A DNA stretch of 64,000 nucleotides. Origin: Knoellia flava TL1 (GTDB taxonomy: Bacteria; Actinomycetota; Actinomycetes; Actinomycetales; Dermatophilaceae). How positions within the stretch are numbered: the stretch's first letter is position 1; each line of letters begins with the position of its first letter. The position numbers and the translations under genes are program-made. Of this stretch, positions 25,246-33,843 are shown one piece after another. Location of the stretch: positions 51,698 through 115,697 of the forward strand of contig NZ_AVPI01000002.1 of the NCBI RefSeq assembly GCF_000768675.1. The letters are read 5' to 3'. The notes under the pieces are model-generated. The model saw nothing but the letters and a program-made list of their open reading frames with translations. It did not search any database and was not told the DNA's origin.

Positions 25246-25848
25246 GGCAGCGGTGCCGGGACCAAGGACGTCGAGGGCCGGGCCAACGTAACGAGGGTCG
25301 TCCTCGGGACGCCGACCGGCGACGCGGGGCCGTCCGGGGCCCCGGCCGGCGCCTCCTCCCTCGTCGGCGTGACTCCCGAGGAGCTGTGGGTCCTCGAAGC
25401 CAACGTCGACGACCTCGACCCGCGGCTGTGGCCGGGCGTCCTCGAGGCCCTCCTCGACGCGGGGGCGGCCGACGCCTGGCTCACCCCGATCCTCATGAAG
25501 AAGGGTCGTCCGGCGCACACCCTGTCGGTGCTGTGCTTCGACGACCTCCGCGCCGCCCTGCGCGACGTCGTCCTCGAGCACACGACGACGCTCGGCGTGC
25601 GTGAGCACCGGGTCGAGCGGTTCGCGCTCGGACGGTCCTGGGAGACCGTCACCGTCCGCGGGCACGACGTGCGGGTCAAGCTCTCGCACGCTCCGGACGG
25701 ACGGGTCGTGCACGCGACCCCCGAGTTCGAGGACCTGCGTGCGGCAGCCGAGGCGGCCGGCATACCGGCTCGGGTCCTCCTCGACGAGACGAACGCGGCC
25801 GCGCAGGGCCTGCGGGACCCGGCGGCGGACCGCCCTCGCCAGGACTGA
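25246..25848 (+). pseudogene. larC: larC C-terminal fragment (nickel insertion protein), 5' truncated
   Basis: The frame reads GSGAGTKDVEGRANVTRVVLG, then LWVLEANVDDLDPRLWPGVLEALLDAG, DAWLTPILMKKGRPAHTLSVLC, HTTTLGVREHRVER and, at the end, AAEAAGIPARVLLDETNAAAQGLRDP. All match the C-terminal half of LarC, which inserts nickel into the pincer precursor using CTP. The N-terminal half (about 200 residues) is missing. A GTG at 25369 could start a shorter peptide, but it would lack the other domain. With larB broken next to it and no larE in view, the pathway looks lost here. Confidence 0.82.
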
Positions 25849-25858
25849 GACCGGCGGC

Positions 25859-26647
25859 TCAGCCCAGGCGCTCGGGGTGGAGCAGGAGGTCGCGCACGAT
25901 GCCGGCGAGGCGACCGGCGTGCGCCCCGTCGACGATGCGATGGTCGGCGGTCGCGACGAGCACGAGGACCGGTCGCACGACGACCTCGTCTCCCACGGCC
26001 ACGGGTCTGGGCTGCACGGCGCCCACGGCGAGGTAGACGGGCGTGCGGGCGAAGGGCAAAGGCGCGAGGAAGGCCTCGTCGAGCCCGAGGGTCCCGACGT
26101 TGGACACGAAGGCGGTCCCGAGCGGGAAGCCCGGCTGCCCCAGGGCGGACCGTCCCAGCCCTCCCGACAGGAGGCTCGCGACCGACAGCGCCGACCGCAT
26201 GAGCCACGTCGGGGTGAGGCGCACGATCCCCGAGCTCCGGCGGTAGGCGAGGTCCTCGCGGGCGCGGAGCCGGGCAGCGCCCGCGTCCACGCGGCGGGCG
26301 ACCTCGAGAGGCGTGAGCCGGTCGACGTCGGGCACCTTGACCGGGGCGAGGTCGGACCCCTGCTCGATGTCGACCGCGAAGCCCACGTCGCAGGTCTCGA
26401 GCTCGACGAGGCGGCCCATCACGACGCGGGCCCGCACCTCGGGCACCTCCCGGAGGGCCCGGCCGAGCGCCGCCCCGACGACGTGCGTGATGGTGACGCG
26501 CTCACCCGACTCTGCCCGGACGCGGTCGAGGTAGGCGAGCGCGGCCGTGGCGTCGACCTCCATGCGGGCGTAGATCCGTCCGTCGCGCGACGGTCGCCAC
26601 GTCGCCACCGCGATCTTGCGCCGGATCGGGGTGCGGCGGCGGGTCAC
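25859..26647 (-). CDS. 2-oxoacid dehydrogenase acyltransferase (catalytic-domain) family protein
   Basis: 262 residues. The fold of the E2 acyltransferase core is present without the lipoyl or peripheral-subunit domains. The active-site motif DHRIVDGAHAG (about residue 240) matches the DHRxxDG of E2 enzymes, and AFVSNVGTLGLDEAFLAP is the conserved strand before it. The acyl acceptor is unknown. The GTG at 26647 overlaps the stop of the upstream SDR gene by 4 bp (GTGA), so the two enzymes are translationally coupled. The pair is inserted between a larC fragment and a second larC tail relic. Confidence 0.8.
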   Translation of the reverse strand: MTRRRTPIRRKIAVATWRPSRDGRIYARMEVDATAALAYLDRVRAESGERVTITHVVGAALGRALREVPEVRARVVMGRLVELETCDVGFAVDIEQGSDLAPVKVPDVDRLTPLEVARRVDAGAARLRAREDLAYRRSSGIVRLTPTWLMRSALSVASLLSGGLGRSALGQPGFPLGTAFVSNVGTLGLDEAFLAPLPFARTPVYLAVGAVQPRPVAVGDEVVVRPVLVLVATADHRIVDGAHAGRLAGIVRDLLLHPERLG

Positions 26648-27468
26648 GACCCGCCTCCCCCACGGTCGTCGCCCGTCGACGACGCCGTCGGTATGCCGGT
26701 CAGCGCCACTCGCGCGAGCGCCCTCGGGACGCCGGTCACGGCGGCCAGCGGCGCAGCGCGTCGCGGCAGGCGGAGGTGCGGGCGGTCCTGCTCGATGGCC
26801 CGCACCACCTCGCGCGCGACGTCGTCGGGGTCGAGCATCGTGAGCAGCCGGGCGCGCAGCACCCTGCTGAAGGACGCCGCGCTGGGACCGTGGCCGTTGA
26901 TCCGCTCCATCATCTCGGAGGCGACGGGACCGATCTCGACCGTGAGCGTCCGCACGGGCGTGCCGCGCAGGTCGGCCCGCAGGCCGGACGTCCCGTGGGT
27001 GAGACCTGCCTTGCTGGCGCCGTAGGCCGCGAGACCCGGAAACGTCGCCACCCCCGCCAGCGACGAGATGTTGACGAGGTGGCCCCGGCCGCGGTCGAGC
27101 ATGCCGGGCAGGACCTGACGGCACAGCTCGAGGGGCGCGGCGAGGTTGAGGTCGAGCGTGGTGCGCAGCTGCTCGGCGGAGAGGTCGGTCAGGTGGGCGC
27201 TCGTCTCGACACCGGCGTTGTTGACGAGGATGTCGACCGGTCCCTGCTGCGCCTCGACCTCGTCGACGAGGCCGCGCAGCCGGTTCGGGTCGCAGAGGTC
27301 GGCGGCGACGGCGGCTCCTCCGGTCGCGTCGGCGAGCGCCTCGAGCACGTCAGGCGTGCGGGCCACCATGGTGACCCGCGCCCCCTGGGCGCCGAGCCGC
27401 CGGGCGAGGGCGGCGCCGATCGTGCCGGTGGCCCCGGTGAGAAGGACGTGCGCGCTCGTCGTCCGCAT
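26644..27468 (-). CDS. short-chain dehydrogenase/reductase
   Basis: 274 residues from the ATG at 27468. It is a classical SDR: the nucleotide motif TGATGTIG (about residues 11-18), the NNAG block (VNNAGVETS), the catalytic Ser in NISSLAG and YGASKAG for the Tyr-x-x-x-Lys pair. The long C-terminal extension (LRLPRRAAPLAAVTGVPRALARVALTGIPTASS) resembles SDRs acting on lipids. It is the first gene of a two-gene operon with the acyltransferase. Substrate unknown. Confidence 0.88.
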   Translation of the reverse strand: MRTTSAHVLLTGATGTIGAALARRLGAQGARVTMVARTPDVLEALADATGGAAVAADLCDPNRLRGLVDEVEAQQGPVDILVNNAGVETSAHLTDLSAEQLRTTLDLNLAAPLELCRQVLPGMLDRGRGHLVNISSLAGVATFPGLAAYGASKAGLTHGTSGLRADLRGTPVRTLTVEIGPVASEMMERINGHGPSAASFSRVLRARLLTMLDPDDVAREVVRAIEQDRPHLRLPRRAAPLAAVTGVPRALARVALTGIPTASSTGDDRGGGGS

Positions 27469-27531
27469 CAGCACAGTCTCACCCACGACCCCGACCGGGT
27501 CGCACGGAGTCGCGGCGGAAGGGGAGCGGAC

Positions 27532-27610
27532 GGCATACCGGCTCGGTTGGTCCCGAGCGACACGAACGCCGCCGCGCGGGCCGCGGGTCTCCGCGATCCT
27601 GCGCGACGGC
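27532..27610 (+). pseudogene. larC: second larC C-terminal relic (about 26 codons)
   Basis: The plus strand reads GIPARLVPSDTNAAARAAGLRDPARR, against GIPARVLLDETNAAAQGLRDPAA at the end of the first larC fragment (25760-25835). The DNA match begins CGGCATACCGGCTCGG in both. This copy has a 6-bp insertion and no upstream homology. It lies in the upstream region of the SDR gene, on the other strand. The SDR-acyltransferase pair is therefore flanked by two larC 3' ends in direct orientation. Confidence 0.65.
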
Positions 27611-27617
27611 GTCGCTG

Positions 27618-27636
27618 GGCCGGTCCTGAACCGGCC
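27618..27636. terminator. short terminator hairpin downstream of the APC permease
   Basis: GGCCGGT-CCTGA-ACCGGCC, 7 bp past the permease stop (27643, minus strand). Small but perfectly paired. Confidence 0.55.
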
Positions 27637-27642
27637 GGTGTG

Positions 27643-29010
27643 TCAGATCTCCGTGTCGTCCCCGAGGTGGGCCTCCTCGAGGTTCCCCTCGCGCTTGCGG
27701 GCGGCACGGGCGATGAGGAAGAGCACGGTGCCGACGACGACGTAGGCGCCGCTGATGAGCCACGTCTGGGCGTCGAACTGCGTGAGCAGGGCGATGCTCG
27801 CGACGAGCGCGACGACCGAGACGACCGCCGGGGTGCGGAAGTACGTGTGCTCGACCGTGTCCTTCTTGAGCACGAGCACCGAGATGTTCGCCGAGATGAA
27901 GACGATGACGAGCAGGAGCACGGTCGTGTCCGCGAGGGTGCCGACGTCGCCGACGAAGCTCATGACCATCGTCACCGCGCCGATGACGAGGATCGCGACC
28001 CACGGCGTGCGCCGCGTCGAGGCCACCTTGCCGAAGACGCTCGGCAGCAGCCCGCACTCGGCGAGGCCGTAGGTCGCACGGCTCGCCATGACCATGAAGA
28101 GGAGCGCGCCGTTGCCGATCGCGACGAGGGCGATGGCGCCGAAGAGCCACGACGGGAAGTTGATGCCCGAGAACGTGATGACCTCGAGCAGCGGACCCTC
28201 CGACGCCGCGAGCTCATTGGTCGGGACGACCGCGGCAGCGCCGAGGGCGATGAGCAGGTAGATGACGGCGGCGGTGAGGATGGCGCCGAAGAGCGCCCGC
28301 GGGTAGGCCTTGGTCGGCTCCTTGACCTCCTCGGCCATGTTGGCCGCGGCCTCGAATCCGAGAAAGGAGAAGAAGGCGATGGTCGTCGCGGCGAAGGCGC
28401 CCTGAAGCGGCGTGACGCCCTCGGCGAAGGTCGTGAGCCGGCCCGTGTCGGCGTCGCCCCTGCCGAAGACCATGGCGGCGACGACGATGATGATGATGAG
28501 GCCGGTCATCTCGATGACGGTCGCGCCGACGTTGGTCATGAGCGACTCGCGCACGCCACGCAGGTTGACCGCGACGAGCAGGGCGATGAAGACGAGGGTC
28601 ACGGGCACGGACGGCCAGTCGACGAGCGCCTTGAGGTAGTCGCCCGCGAAGGCGTTGGCGAGCGCTGCCGAGGTCGTGATGCCCGAAGACAACATGAGGA
28701 AGCCGATGAGGAACGTGACGTAGGGCTTGTCGAAGGCACGCTCGGCGTAGCGGGCGGCACCGCCGGCGTGCGGGTACTTCGTGATGAGCTCGGCATAGGT
28801 GCCGGCCGTGAGGAGCGCCAGCACGAGCGCGAAGATGAGCGGCAGCCAGATGGCGCCACCGACGTCCTTCGCCATGCTCCCGACGAGCGTGTAGATGCCC
28901 GCCCCGAGGGTGTCGCCCACGATGAAGAAGAAGAGCAGGAGTGGCGTGATGCTCCGCTTGAGCCTCGTCGCCGTCTCGCCGGACTCCGAGATCTGCGTGT
29001 CGGTTGCCAT
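27643..29010 (-). CDS. APC-family amino acid permease
   Basis: 455 residues with about 12 hydrophobic segments. The first has GDTLGAGIYTLVGSMAKDVGG (APC helix 1); later ones include FFSFLGFEAAANMAEEVKEPTKAYPRALF. It resembles uncharacterised APC permeases of actinobacteria rather than the CAT branch at 2062-3549. The last 25 residues (RAARKREGNLEEAHLGDDTEI) are a charged cytosolic tail. Substrate unknown. It stands alone between a hairpin and a 105-bp upstream gap. Confidence 0.9.
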   Translation of the reverse strand: MATDTQISESGETATRLKRSITPLLLFFFIVGDTLGAGIYTLVGSMAKDVGGAIWLPLIFALVLALLTAGTYAELITKYPHAGGAARYAERAFDKPYVTFLIGFLMLSSGITTSAALANAFAGDYLKALVDWPSVPVTLVFIALLVAVNLRGVRESLMTNVGATVIEMTGLIIIIVVAAMVFGRGDADTGRLTTFAEGVTPLQGAFAATTIAFFSFLGFEAAANMAEEVKEPTKAYPRALFGAILTAAVIYLLIALGAAAVVPTNELAASEGPLLEVITFSGINFPSWLFGAIALVAIGNGALLFMVMASRATYGLAECGLLPSVFGKVASTRRTPWVAILVIGAVTMVMSFVGDVGTLADTTVLLLVIVFISANISVLVLKKDTVEHTYFRTPAVVSVVALVASIALLTQFDAQTWLISGAYVVVGTVLFLIARAARKREGNLEEAHLGDDTEI

Positions 29011-29115
29011 GTCGCCACACTCTGCCCTGACGTGGAGCCGACATCGACTTTGCGAGCGGACCGGTTTGCGCGGCCGGGGGCCGGCCGTCGTCCCGCCCGC
29101 GACAGCCGAACGGCC
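29011..29115. other. intergenic gap before the permease
   Basis: 105 bp between the stop of the FUSC-type gene and the permease start, both read leftwards. It must hold the permease promoter. I see no hairpin or clear hexamers. Confidence 0.3.
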
Positions 29116-30234
29116 TCAGGGCTGGAGCGGCGGCGGGCCCGGGACGACCGTGGCGTCGGCGCCGGACCGGCGCTGCGCTGTGACGAACGCCTCGAGACAC
29201 CGCAGCCCGGAGACGGCGGCCGCGCCGGCGACGTAGCGGCTCTCGCGTCCCGCGCCGCTCTCGGACTCGACCCCCTCGATGAGCCCGTCGACGGCTCGAC
29301 GCGCCTGCGCGACGTGCTCCTCGTCGGGCACCTCGTCGCCGACCGCCTCGAAGAGTGTGGCGAGCGCGGCCATGAGGTCAGCCGTCCGGCGGCGGAGGTC
29401 GTCGGGCAGCTCCGTGGCGTTCGGGTCGAGGACGACGATCGCCATCGACTCGACGGCCGTGCTGCACCGCTGGAGCGTCTCACCGAGGTCGAAGAGCGCC
29501 CGGTGGATGTGGGCGGTGCGCGGGGCGCGCGGGTTGGCCCGGCGAGCGCTCCTCGCCTCGGCGATGGCGAGCCGGACGCGCTCGCGCGCAGGACCGACGT
29601 CCGGCAGCGTCGCGAGGACGTTGTCCTCCCGTCGCCCGCCCTCGTCGGCGAGGGCGTTGGCCACGGCCCGCAGCTGCCGTGCGAGCTCCCGGCGAAGGGC
29701 GGTCGTCGACGTCTGCAGCTCGTGCAGCGGCAGCGGTGCGAACGCCACGAAGTTGACGACCGTCCCGACGACGGCGCCGAGGACGATCTGCACGACGTAG
29801 GCCTCGACGTACCCCTCTGGCCGGGCACCGCCGACGGCGAGCACGAAGAGTGCGACGACCGGCACCCACGTCGTCTGGTCGCGCAGCCACCGCCATGCCC
29901 CGACGACGACGCCGAGACCGACGGCCAGTCCCACAGTGATGGGGTTGGTCCATGCCGTGAGCTGAAGCGCCATCGCGAGGAGGGCACCCAGCAGCACCCC
30001 GACCACGGCCCGGGCTCCTTGGACCACCGAGTCCGAGACGCTGGGGTAGATGACCGAGTAGGCGCCGAGCGCGGCGTAGTAGCGGTACTCACCGAGGTCG
30101 CCCGGCAGCAGCCCTCCGAGCCAGAACGCGAGCCCGGCCGCGGCAGCCGACTTCACCGCGAGCGCGGTCACCGGGTGGTGCCATGCCAGCGAGAACGCGG
30201 CCCGGGCACGGGGTCGGCTGGGACGCAGCTCCAT
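29116..30234 (-). CDS. FUSC/aromatic acid exporter-type membrane protein
   Basis: 372 residues from the ATG at 30234, which follows AGGAGGAG by 4-6 nt. The N-terminal half has about six helices (AVKSAAAAGLAFWLGGLLPG, YYAALGAYSVIYPSVSDSVVQGARAVVGVLLGALLAMAL, ...), the usual FUSC/ArAE repeat in which GxRxxGxxxG (here GARAVVGVLLGA) is conserved. The C-terminal half is a soluble helical domain. Such proteins export aromatic acids or similar compounds. It is divergent from a Usp gene at 30390. Confidence 0.82.
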   Translation of the reverse strand: MELRPSRPRARAAFSLAWHHPVTALAVKSAAAAGLAFWLGGLLPGDLGEYRYYAALGAYSVIYPSVSDSVVQGARAVVGVLLGALLAMALQLTAWTNPITVGLAVGLGVVVGAWRWLRDQTTWVPVVALFVLAVGGARPEGYVEAYVVQIVLGAVVGTVVNFVAFAPLPLHELQTSTTALRRELARQLRAVANALADEGGRREDNVLATLPDVGPARERVRLAIAEARSARRANPRAPRTAHIHRALFDLGETLQRCSTAVESMAIVVLDPNATELPDDLRRRTADLMAALATLFEAVGDEVPDEEHVAQARRAVDGLIEGVESESGAGRESRYVAGAAAVSGLRCLEAFVTAQRRSGADATVVPGPPPLQP

Positions 30235-30389
30235 GGCGCTCCTCCTGGTCACTCGGGTCCGGACAGCCTTCGATCGTGCCACCTCACCTACCCCGACGGC
30301 ACATCCGTATGCCGTCCGCCCGGGACCTTGGGCCCTGCATCTACGCGCGTGGCCGGCGGGACGCTGGGAGCAGCGGAAGGGAGAGCACC

Positions 30390-31283
30390 ATGAGCACCCA
30401 GGACACCCACGCCGACCTCCCGGTGGTCGTCGGCGTCGACAGCGGCCAGTCCGCCGGGCGTGCGGTCGAGGAGGCGGCCGCTCTCGCCCGACGCTGGGGC
30501 CGCTCGTTGCGGGTCATGCACGCCACGGGCCTGACGATCGTCCCGTGGACCGACGAGCACCTCGTGCGGGTGGCGGCCCACACCGAACAGTGCCGCGAGC
30601 GGGCCCGCAAGGCCGCGCCCGAGCTCGCCGTCACCGCCGTCACCGAGGTCGACGACCCCGCTGCCATGCTCGTCGCCGCGAGCCGCGACGCGGCGATGGT
30701 CGTCGTCGACGGGGGCCGGCTCGGCCAGGCCGGGGCGGCGCTCCTCGGGTCCACGGCCGACAAGGTCATGGCCCACGCCGAGTGCCCGGTCATGGTCGTC
30801 CCGCTGGCGGCGGACCGGTCGGCCACGGGGCCGGTCGTCGTCGGCGTCGACGCGCACGAGCACTCGGCCCCGGCGGTCGCCTTCGCCTTCGCCGAGGCGT
30901 CGCGCCTCGGGGTGCCGCTCGTCGCCGTGCACTCGTGGTGGTGGGACGAGCCCAACGTCGTCCTCGTCGCCCACGACCTCGACGAGGAGCACGCGCGGGT
31001 CGTCGAGGAGCACCGGCTGGTCGTCTCCGAGATGCTCGCCGGCTACCGCGACGACTTCCCGGACGTGCGCGTCACCGAGACCCTCGAGCACGGCCACGCG
31101 GGCACGACGCTCGTCCAGGCGTCGCGCGGGGCGCAGCTGCTCGTCGTCGGGCGCCGTGGTCTCGGCGGGTTCCCGGGGCTGCTCCTCGGTTCGGTGAGCC
31201 GTCACGTCGTCCACCACGCCCACTGCCCCGTCGTCGTCGTGCCACCTGGCGACCGGAGGGCCACGGGCAAGGCCGCCCGGTGA
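30390..31283 (+). CDS. tandem universal stress protein, second in the window
   Basis: 297 residues with two UspA domains (about 10-140 and 150-290). The first begins LPVVVGVDSGQSAGRAVEEAAAL and the second GPVVVGVDAHEHSAPAVAFAFAEA. The second has the nucleotide loop GRRGLGGFPGLLLGSVSRHVVHHAHCPVVVV (G-x2-G-x9-G-S), while the first has the altered VDGGRLGQAGAALLGSTADKV. GGAAGGGAGAG is a good SD. The stop overlaps the GTG of the beta-CASP nuclease, so the two are co-expressed: a stress protein with an RNase. Confidence 0.93.
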   Translation: MSTQDTHADLPVVVGVDSGQSAGRAVEEAAALARRWGRSLRVMHATGLTIVPWTDEHLVRVAAHTEQCRERARKAAPELAVTAVTEVDDPAAMLVAASRDAAMVVVDGGRLGQAGAALLGSTADKVMAHAECPVMVVPLAADRSATGPVVVGVDAHEHSAPAVAFAFAEASRLGVPLVAVHSWWWDEPNVVLVAHDLDEEHARVVEEHRLVVSEMLAGYRDDFPDVRVTETLEHGHAGTTLVQASRGAQLLVVGRRGLGGFPGLLLGSVSRHVVHHAHCPVVVVPPGDRRATGKAAR

Positions 31284-32653
31284 GCGCCGTCCTCACGTTC
31301 CTCGGAGCTGCCGGGACCGTGACCGGCAGCAAGACGCTCGTGGAGCACGACCGTCGCCGGGCGCTCGTGGACTGCGGTCTCTACCAGGGCGAGCGCCAGT
31401 GGCGACGGCTCAACTGGGAGCCGTTCCGCGTGCCGGCGTCGAGCATCGAGGACGTCGTGCTCACCCACACCCACCTGGACCACTGCGGCTACCTCCCGGC
31501 ACTCGTGCGCCAGGGGTTCGCCGGCCCGGCATGGTGCAGCCGCGCGTCCGCGGCGCTCGTCCCGATCGTCCTGCGCGACAGCGCCCACCTGCTCGAGAAC
31601 GAGGCGGAGTGGGCACGGACGTCGGGCTACTCCCGCCACGACCCACCGCTCCCGCTCTACACCGCGAACGACGCGGAGCGCGCGATCGAGTCGCTGGAGG
31701 TGACGGCATACGACAGGCCGACAGCCCTCCGGTCGGGAGGTGAGCTGACCCTCGTCCGTGCGGGGCACGTGCTCGGGTCGGCGAGCGCGCTGCTCGAGGT
31801 GGGCGGGACGTCGGTGCTCTTCTCCGGCGACCTCGGCCGCCCGCACCACCCGCTCCTGCGACCGCGGGCGGCGCCCCCGGCCGCCCGGCACGTCGTCGTC
31901 GAGGCGACCTACGGCGACCGGACCCATCCCGGTGACGACCCCGACCACCACGAGATGGCGGCGACGATCAGGCGCACCGTCGAGCGCGGTGGCTCGGTGC
32001 TCGTGCCGGCCTTCGCGGTCGACCGCACCGAGCTCGTCCTCGAGGCCCTCGGGCGGCTGCGCTCCGAGGGCCTCATCCCGGACGTCCCCATCCACCTCGA
32101 CAGCCCGATGGCGCTCAAGGTGCTCGAGGTCTATCGCAGCTCGGTCGCGGAGGGCGAGCTCGCCGAGGACATCGAGACGACGCTTCGGGCGCTCCCGCGC
32201 TGGCAGCTCGCGCTCACCGCCGACGAGTCGCGCGCGCTCAACAGGCCGCGGAGCCCGAGCATCATCGTCTCGGCCTCGGGGATGGCCAACGGCGGCCGGG
32301 TCGTCCACCACCTCGCGGGGATGCTGCCCGACCCGCGGCACACGGTGCTGCTCACCGGCTACCAGGCCGTCGGCACTCGCGGCCGCGCGCTCGCCGACGG
32401 CGCCCACGAGGTCAAGATCGCCGGGTCCTACGTGCCGGTGCGCGCCGAGATCGCCCATGACGAGGGCTTCTCGGTCCACGCGGACGCCGACGAGCTCCTC
32501 GGCTGGCTGCACGAGCTGCCGAGGCCACCCGAGAGCGTCTTCGTGACGCACGGCGAGCCGTCGTCGGCACAGGCACTGGCCGAGCGGATCCGGAGCGAGC
32601 TCGACGCGGCCGTCATCGTGCCGCGCCTCGGGGAGCGCGTCCGGGTCGACTGA
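31280..32653 (+). CDS. beta-CASP metallo-beta-lactamase ribonuclease (YSH1/CPSF-73-like)
   Basis: 457 residues. The zinc motif HTHLDHCG (about 64-71), the beta-CASP insertion and the C-terminal RMMBL domain (SIIVSASGMANGGRVVHHLAGML, GYQAVGTRGRALADG, IAHDEGFSVHADADELLGWL) are all present. This group cleaves RNA (for instance TTHA0252-type 5'-3' exo/endonucleases). The start GTG overlaps the Usp stop. A bidirectional hairpin follows at 32663-32698. Translational coupling of a Usp and an RNase is unusual. Confidence 0.92.
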   Translation: MSAVLTFLGAAGTVTGSKTLVEHDRRRALVDCGLYQGERQWRRLNWEPFRVPASSIEDVVLTHTHLDHCGYLPALVRQGFAGPAWCSRASAALVPIVLRDSAHLLENEAEWARTSGYSRHDPPLPLYTANDAERAIESLEVTAYDRPTALRSGGELTLVRAGHVLGSASALLEVGGTSVLFSGDLGRPHHPLLRPRAAPPAARHVVVEATYGDRTHPGDDPDHHEMAATIRRTVERGGSVLVPAFAVDRTELVLEALGRLRSEGLIPDVPIHLDSPMALKVLEVYRSSVAEGELAEDIETTLRALPRWQLALTADESRALNRPRSPSIIVSASGMANGGRVVHHLAGMLPDPRHTVLLTGYQAVGTRGRALADGAHEVKIAGSYVPVRAEIAHDEGFSVHADADELLGWLHELPRPPESVFVTHGEPSSAQALAERIRSELDAAVIVPRLGERVRVD

Positions 32654-32662
32654 CCGGACCAA

Positions 32663-32698
32663 CACCCTCCGCCCGTCGGCAGGGACGGGCGGAGGGTG
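32663..32698. terminator. bidirectional terminator hairpin
   Basis: A perfect 15-bp stem (CACCCTCCGCCCGTC with its complement) and 6-nt loop between convergent genes ending at 32653 and 32708. Confidence 0.88.
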
Positions 32699-32707
32699 CT
32701 CCAGCCG

Positions 32708-33718
32708 TCAGGACGGGCGCTGCTTCGGTGCGTTCTGCGCGGTCTTGCCGGGGTCCCGCTCGACGACGTCGCCGAGCACCTCGTCGATCCGGGTCATGAG
32801 CTCCGGCTCGAGCCGGACGCCCGCGGCCTTGACGTTCTCGTGGACCTGCTCCGGACGTGACGCCCCGACGAGGGCGGCGGCGACGTTGTCGTTCTGGAGC
32901 ACCCAGGCGACGGCGAGCTGGGCCATCGTCAGGCCCGCCTCGTCGGCGAGCGGGCGCAGCCCCTGCACCCGGGTGAGGACGTCGTCGTTCATGAAGCGCT
33001 TGATCATGTCGGCGCCACCCTTCTCGTCGGTGGCGCGCGAGCCCGCGGGCGGCGCCTGTCCCGGCTCGTACTTGCCGGTGAGCACGCCCTGCGCGATGGG
33101 GCTCCAGACGATCTGGCTCACGCCGAGCTCGGCGCAGGTGGGCACGACCTCGTCCTCGATGACCCGCCACAGCATCGAGTACTGCGGCTGGCTCGACACG
33201 AGCTGGAACCCGAGCTCCTTGCTCAGCCGCACGCCCTCGCGGATCTGGTCGGCCGTCCACTCGCTCACTCCGATGTAGAGCGCCTTGCCCTGCCGCACGA
33301 TGTCGGCGAAGGCCTGCATCGTCTCCTCGAGCGGGGTCTCGGTGTCGTAGCGGTGCGCCTGGTAGAGGTCGACGTAGTCGGTCTGCAACCTCCGGAGCGA
33401 GCCGTCGATCGACTCCATGACGTGCTTGCGCGAGAGCCCGCTGTCGTTCTTGCCGCCGGGCCCGGTGGGCCAGTAGACCTTCGTGAAGATCTCCAGCCCC
33501 TCGCGCCGCTCGCCCTTGAGCGCCTCGCCGAGGACGGTCTCCGCCTTGGTGTTCGCGTAGACGTCTGCGGTGTCGAAGGTGCTGATGCCGGCGTCGAGCG
33601 CGGCCCGCACGCACTCCGTCGCCGCGTCGTTCTCGACCTGCGACCCGTGGGTCAGCCAGTTGCCGTAGGTGATCTCCGAGATCTTGAGCCCGCTGTTGCC
33701 GAGGTACCTGTAGTCCAT
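32708..33718 (-). CDS. aldo/keto reductase (Kv-beta/YghZ-like)
   Basis: 336 residues, a TIM-barrel NADPH oxidoreductase. The N-terminal MDYRYLGNSGLKISEITYGNWLTHGSQ and the catalytic Tyr of DTADVYANTKAETVLGEAL (about residue 53) fit the voltage-gated potassium channel beta subunit-like branch. Lys in EIFTKVYW and the His equivalent in LYQAHRYD also appear. ASRPEQVHENVKAAGVRL near the end binds the cofactor. Substrate unknown. On the minus strand a GCATACGGT precedes GGGGAG and the ATG, so a TANNNT -10 inside the octamer motif is possible. Confidence 0.9.
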   Translation of the reverse strand: MDYRYLGNSGLKISEITYGNWLTHGSQVENDAATECVRAALDAGISTFDTADVYANTKAETVLGEALKGERREGLEIFTKVYWPTGPGGKNDSGLSRKHVMESIDGSLRRLQTDYVDLYQAHRYDTETPLEETMQAFADIVRQGKALYIGVSEWTADQIREGVRLSKELGFQLVSSQPQYSMLWRVIEDEVVPTCAELGVSQIVWSPIAQGVLTGKYEPGQAPPAGSRATDEKGGADMIKRFMNDDVLTRVQGLRPLADEAGLTMAQLAVAWVLQNDNVAAALVGASRPEQVHENVKAAGVRLEPELMTRIDEVLGDVVERDPGKTAQNAPKQRPS

Positions 33719-33843
33719 CTCCCCACCGTATGCCGGTCAGCGTCGTCGCAGGTGAGCGCACCTCTGCGGCCCTTTCGGCGGCCTCGCTCACGTAGCGTCG
33801 ACGACAGGCCCGACCCGGGCTTGACCCCAACGGAAGGAGCACC
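33719..33843. promoter_or_regulatory. divergent promoter region (AKR / DUF2383)
   Basis: 125 bp holding a GTATGCCG octamer (33728) close to the AKR start and GGAAGGAGC before the ATG at 33844. No strong -35/-10 for the plus-strand gene. Confidence 0.3.
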
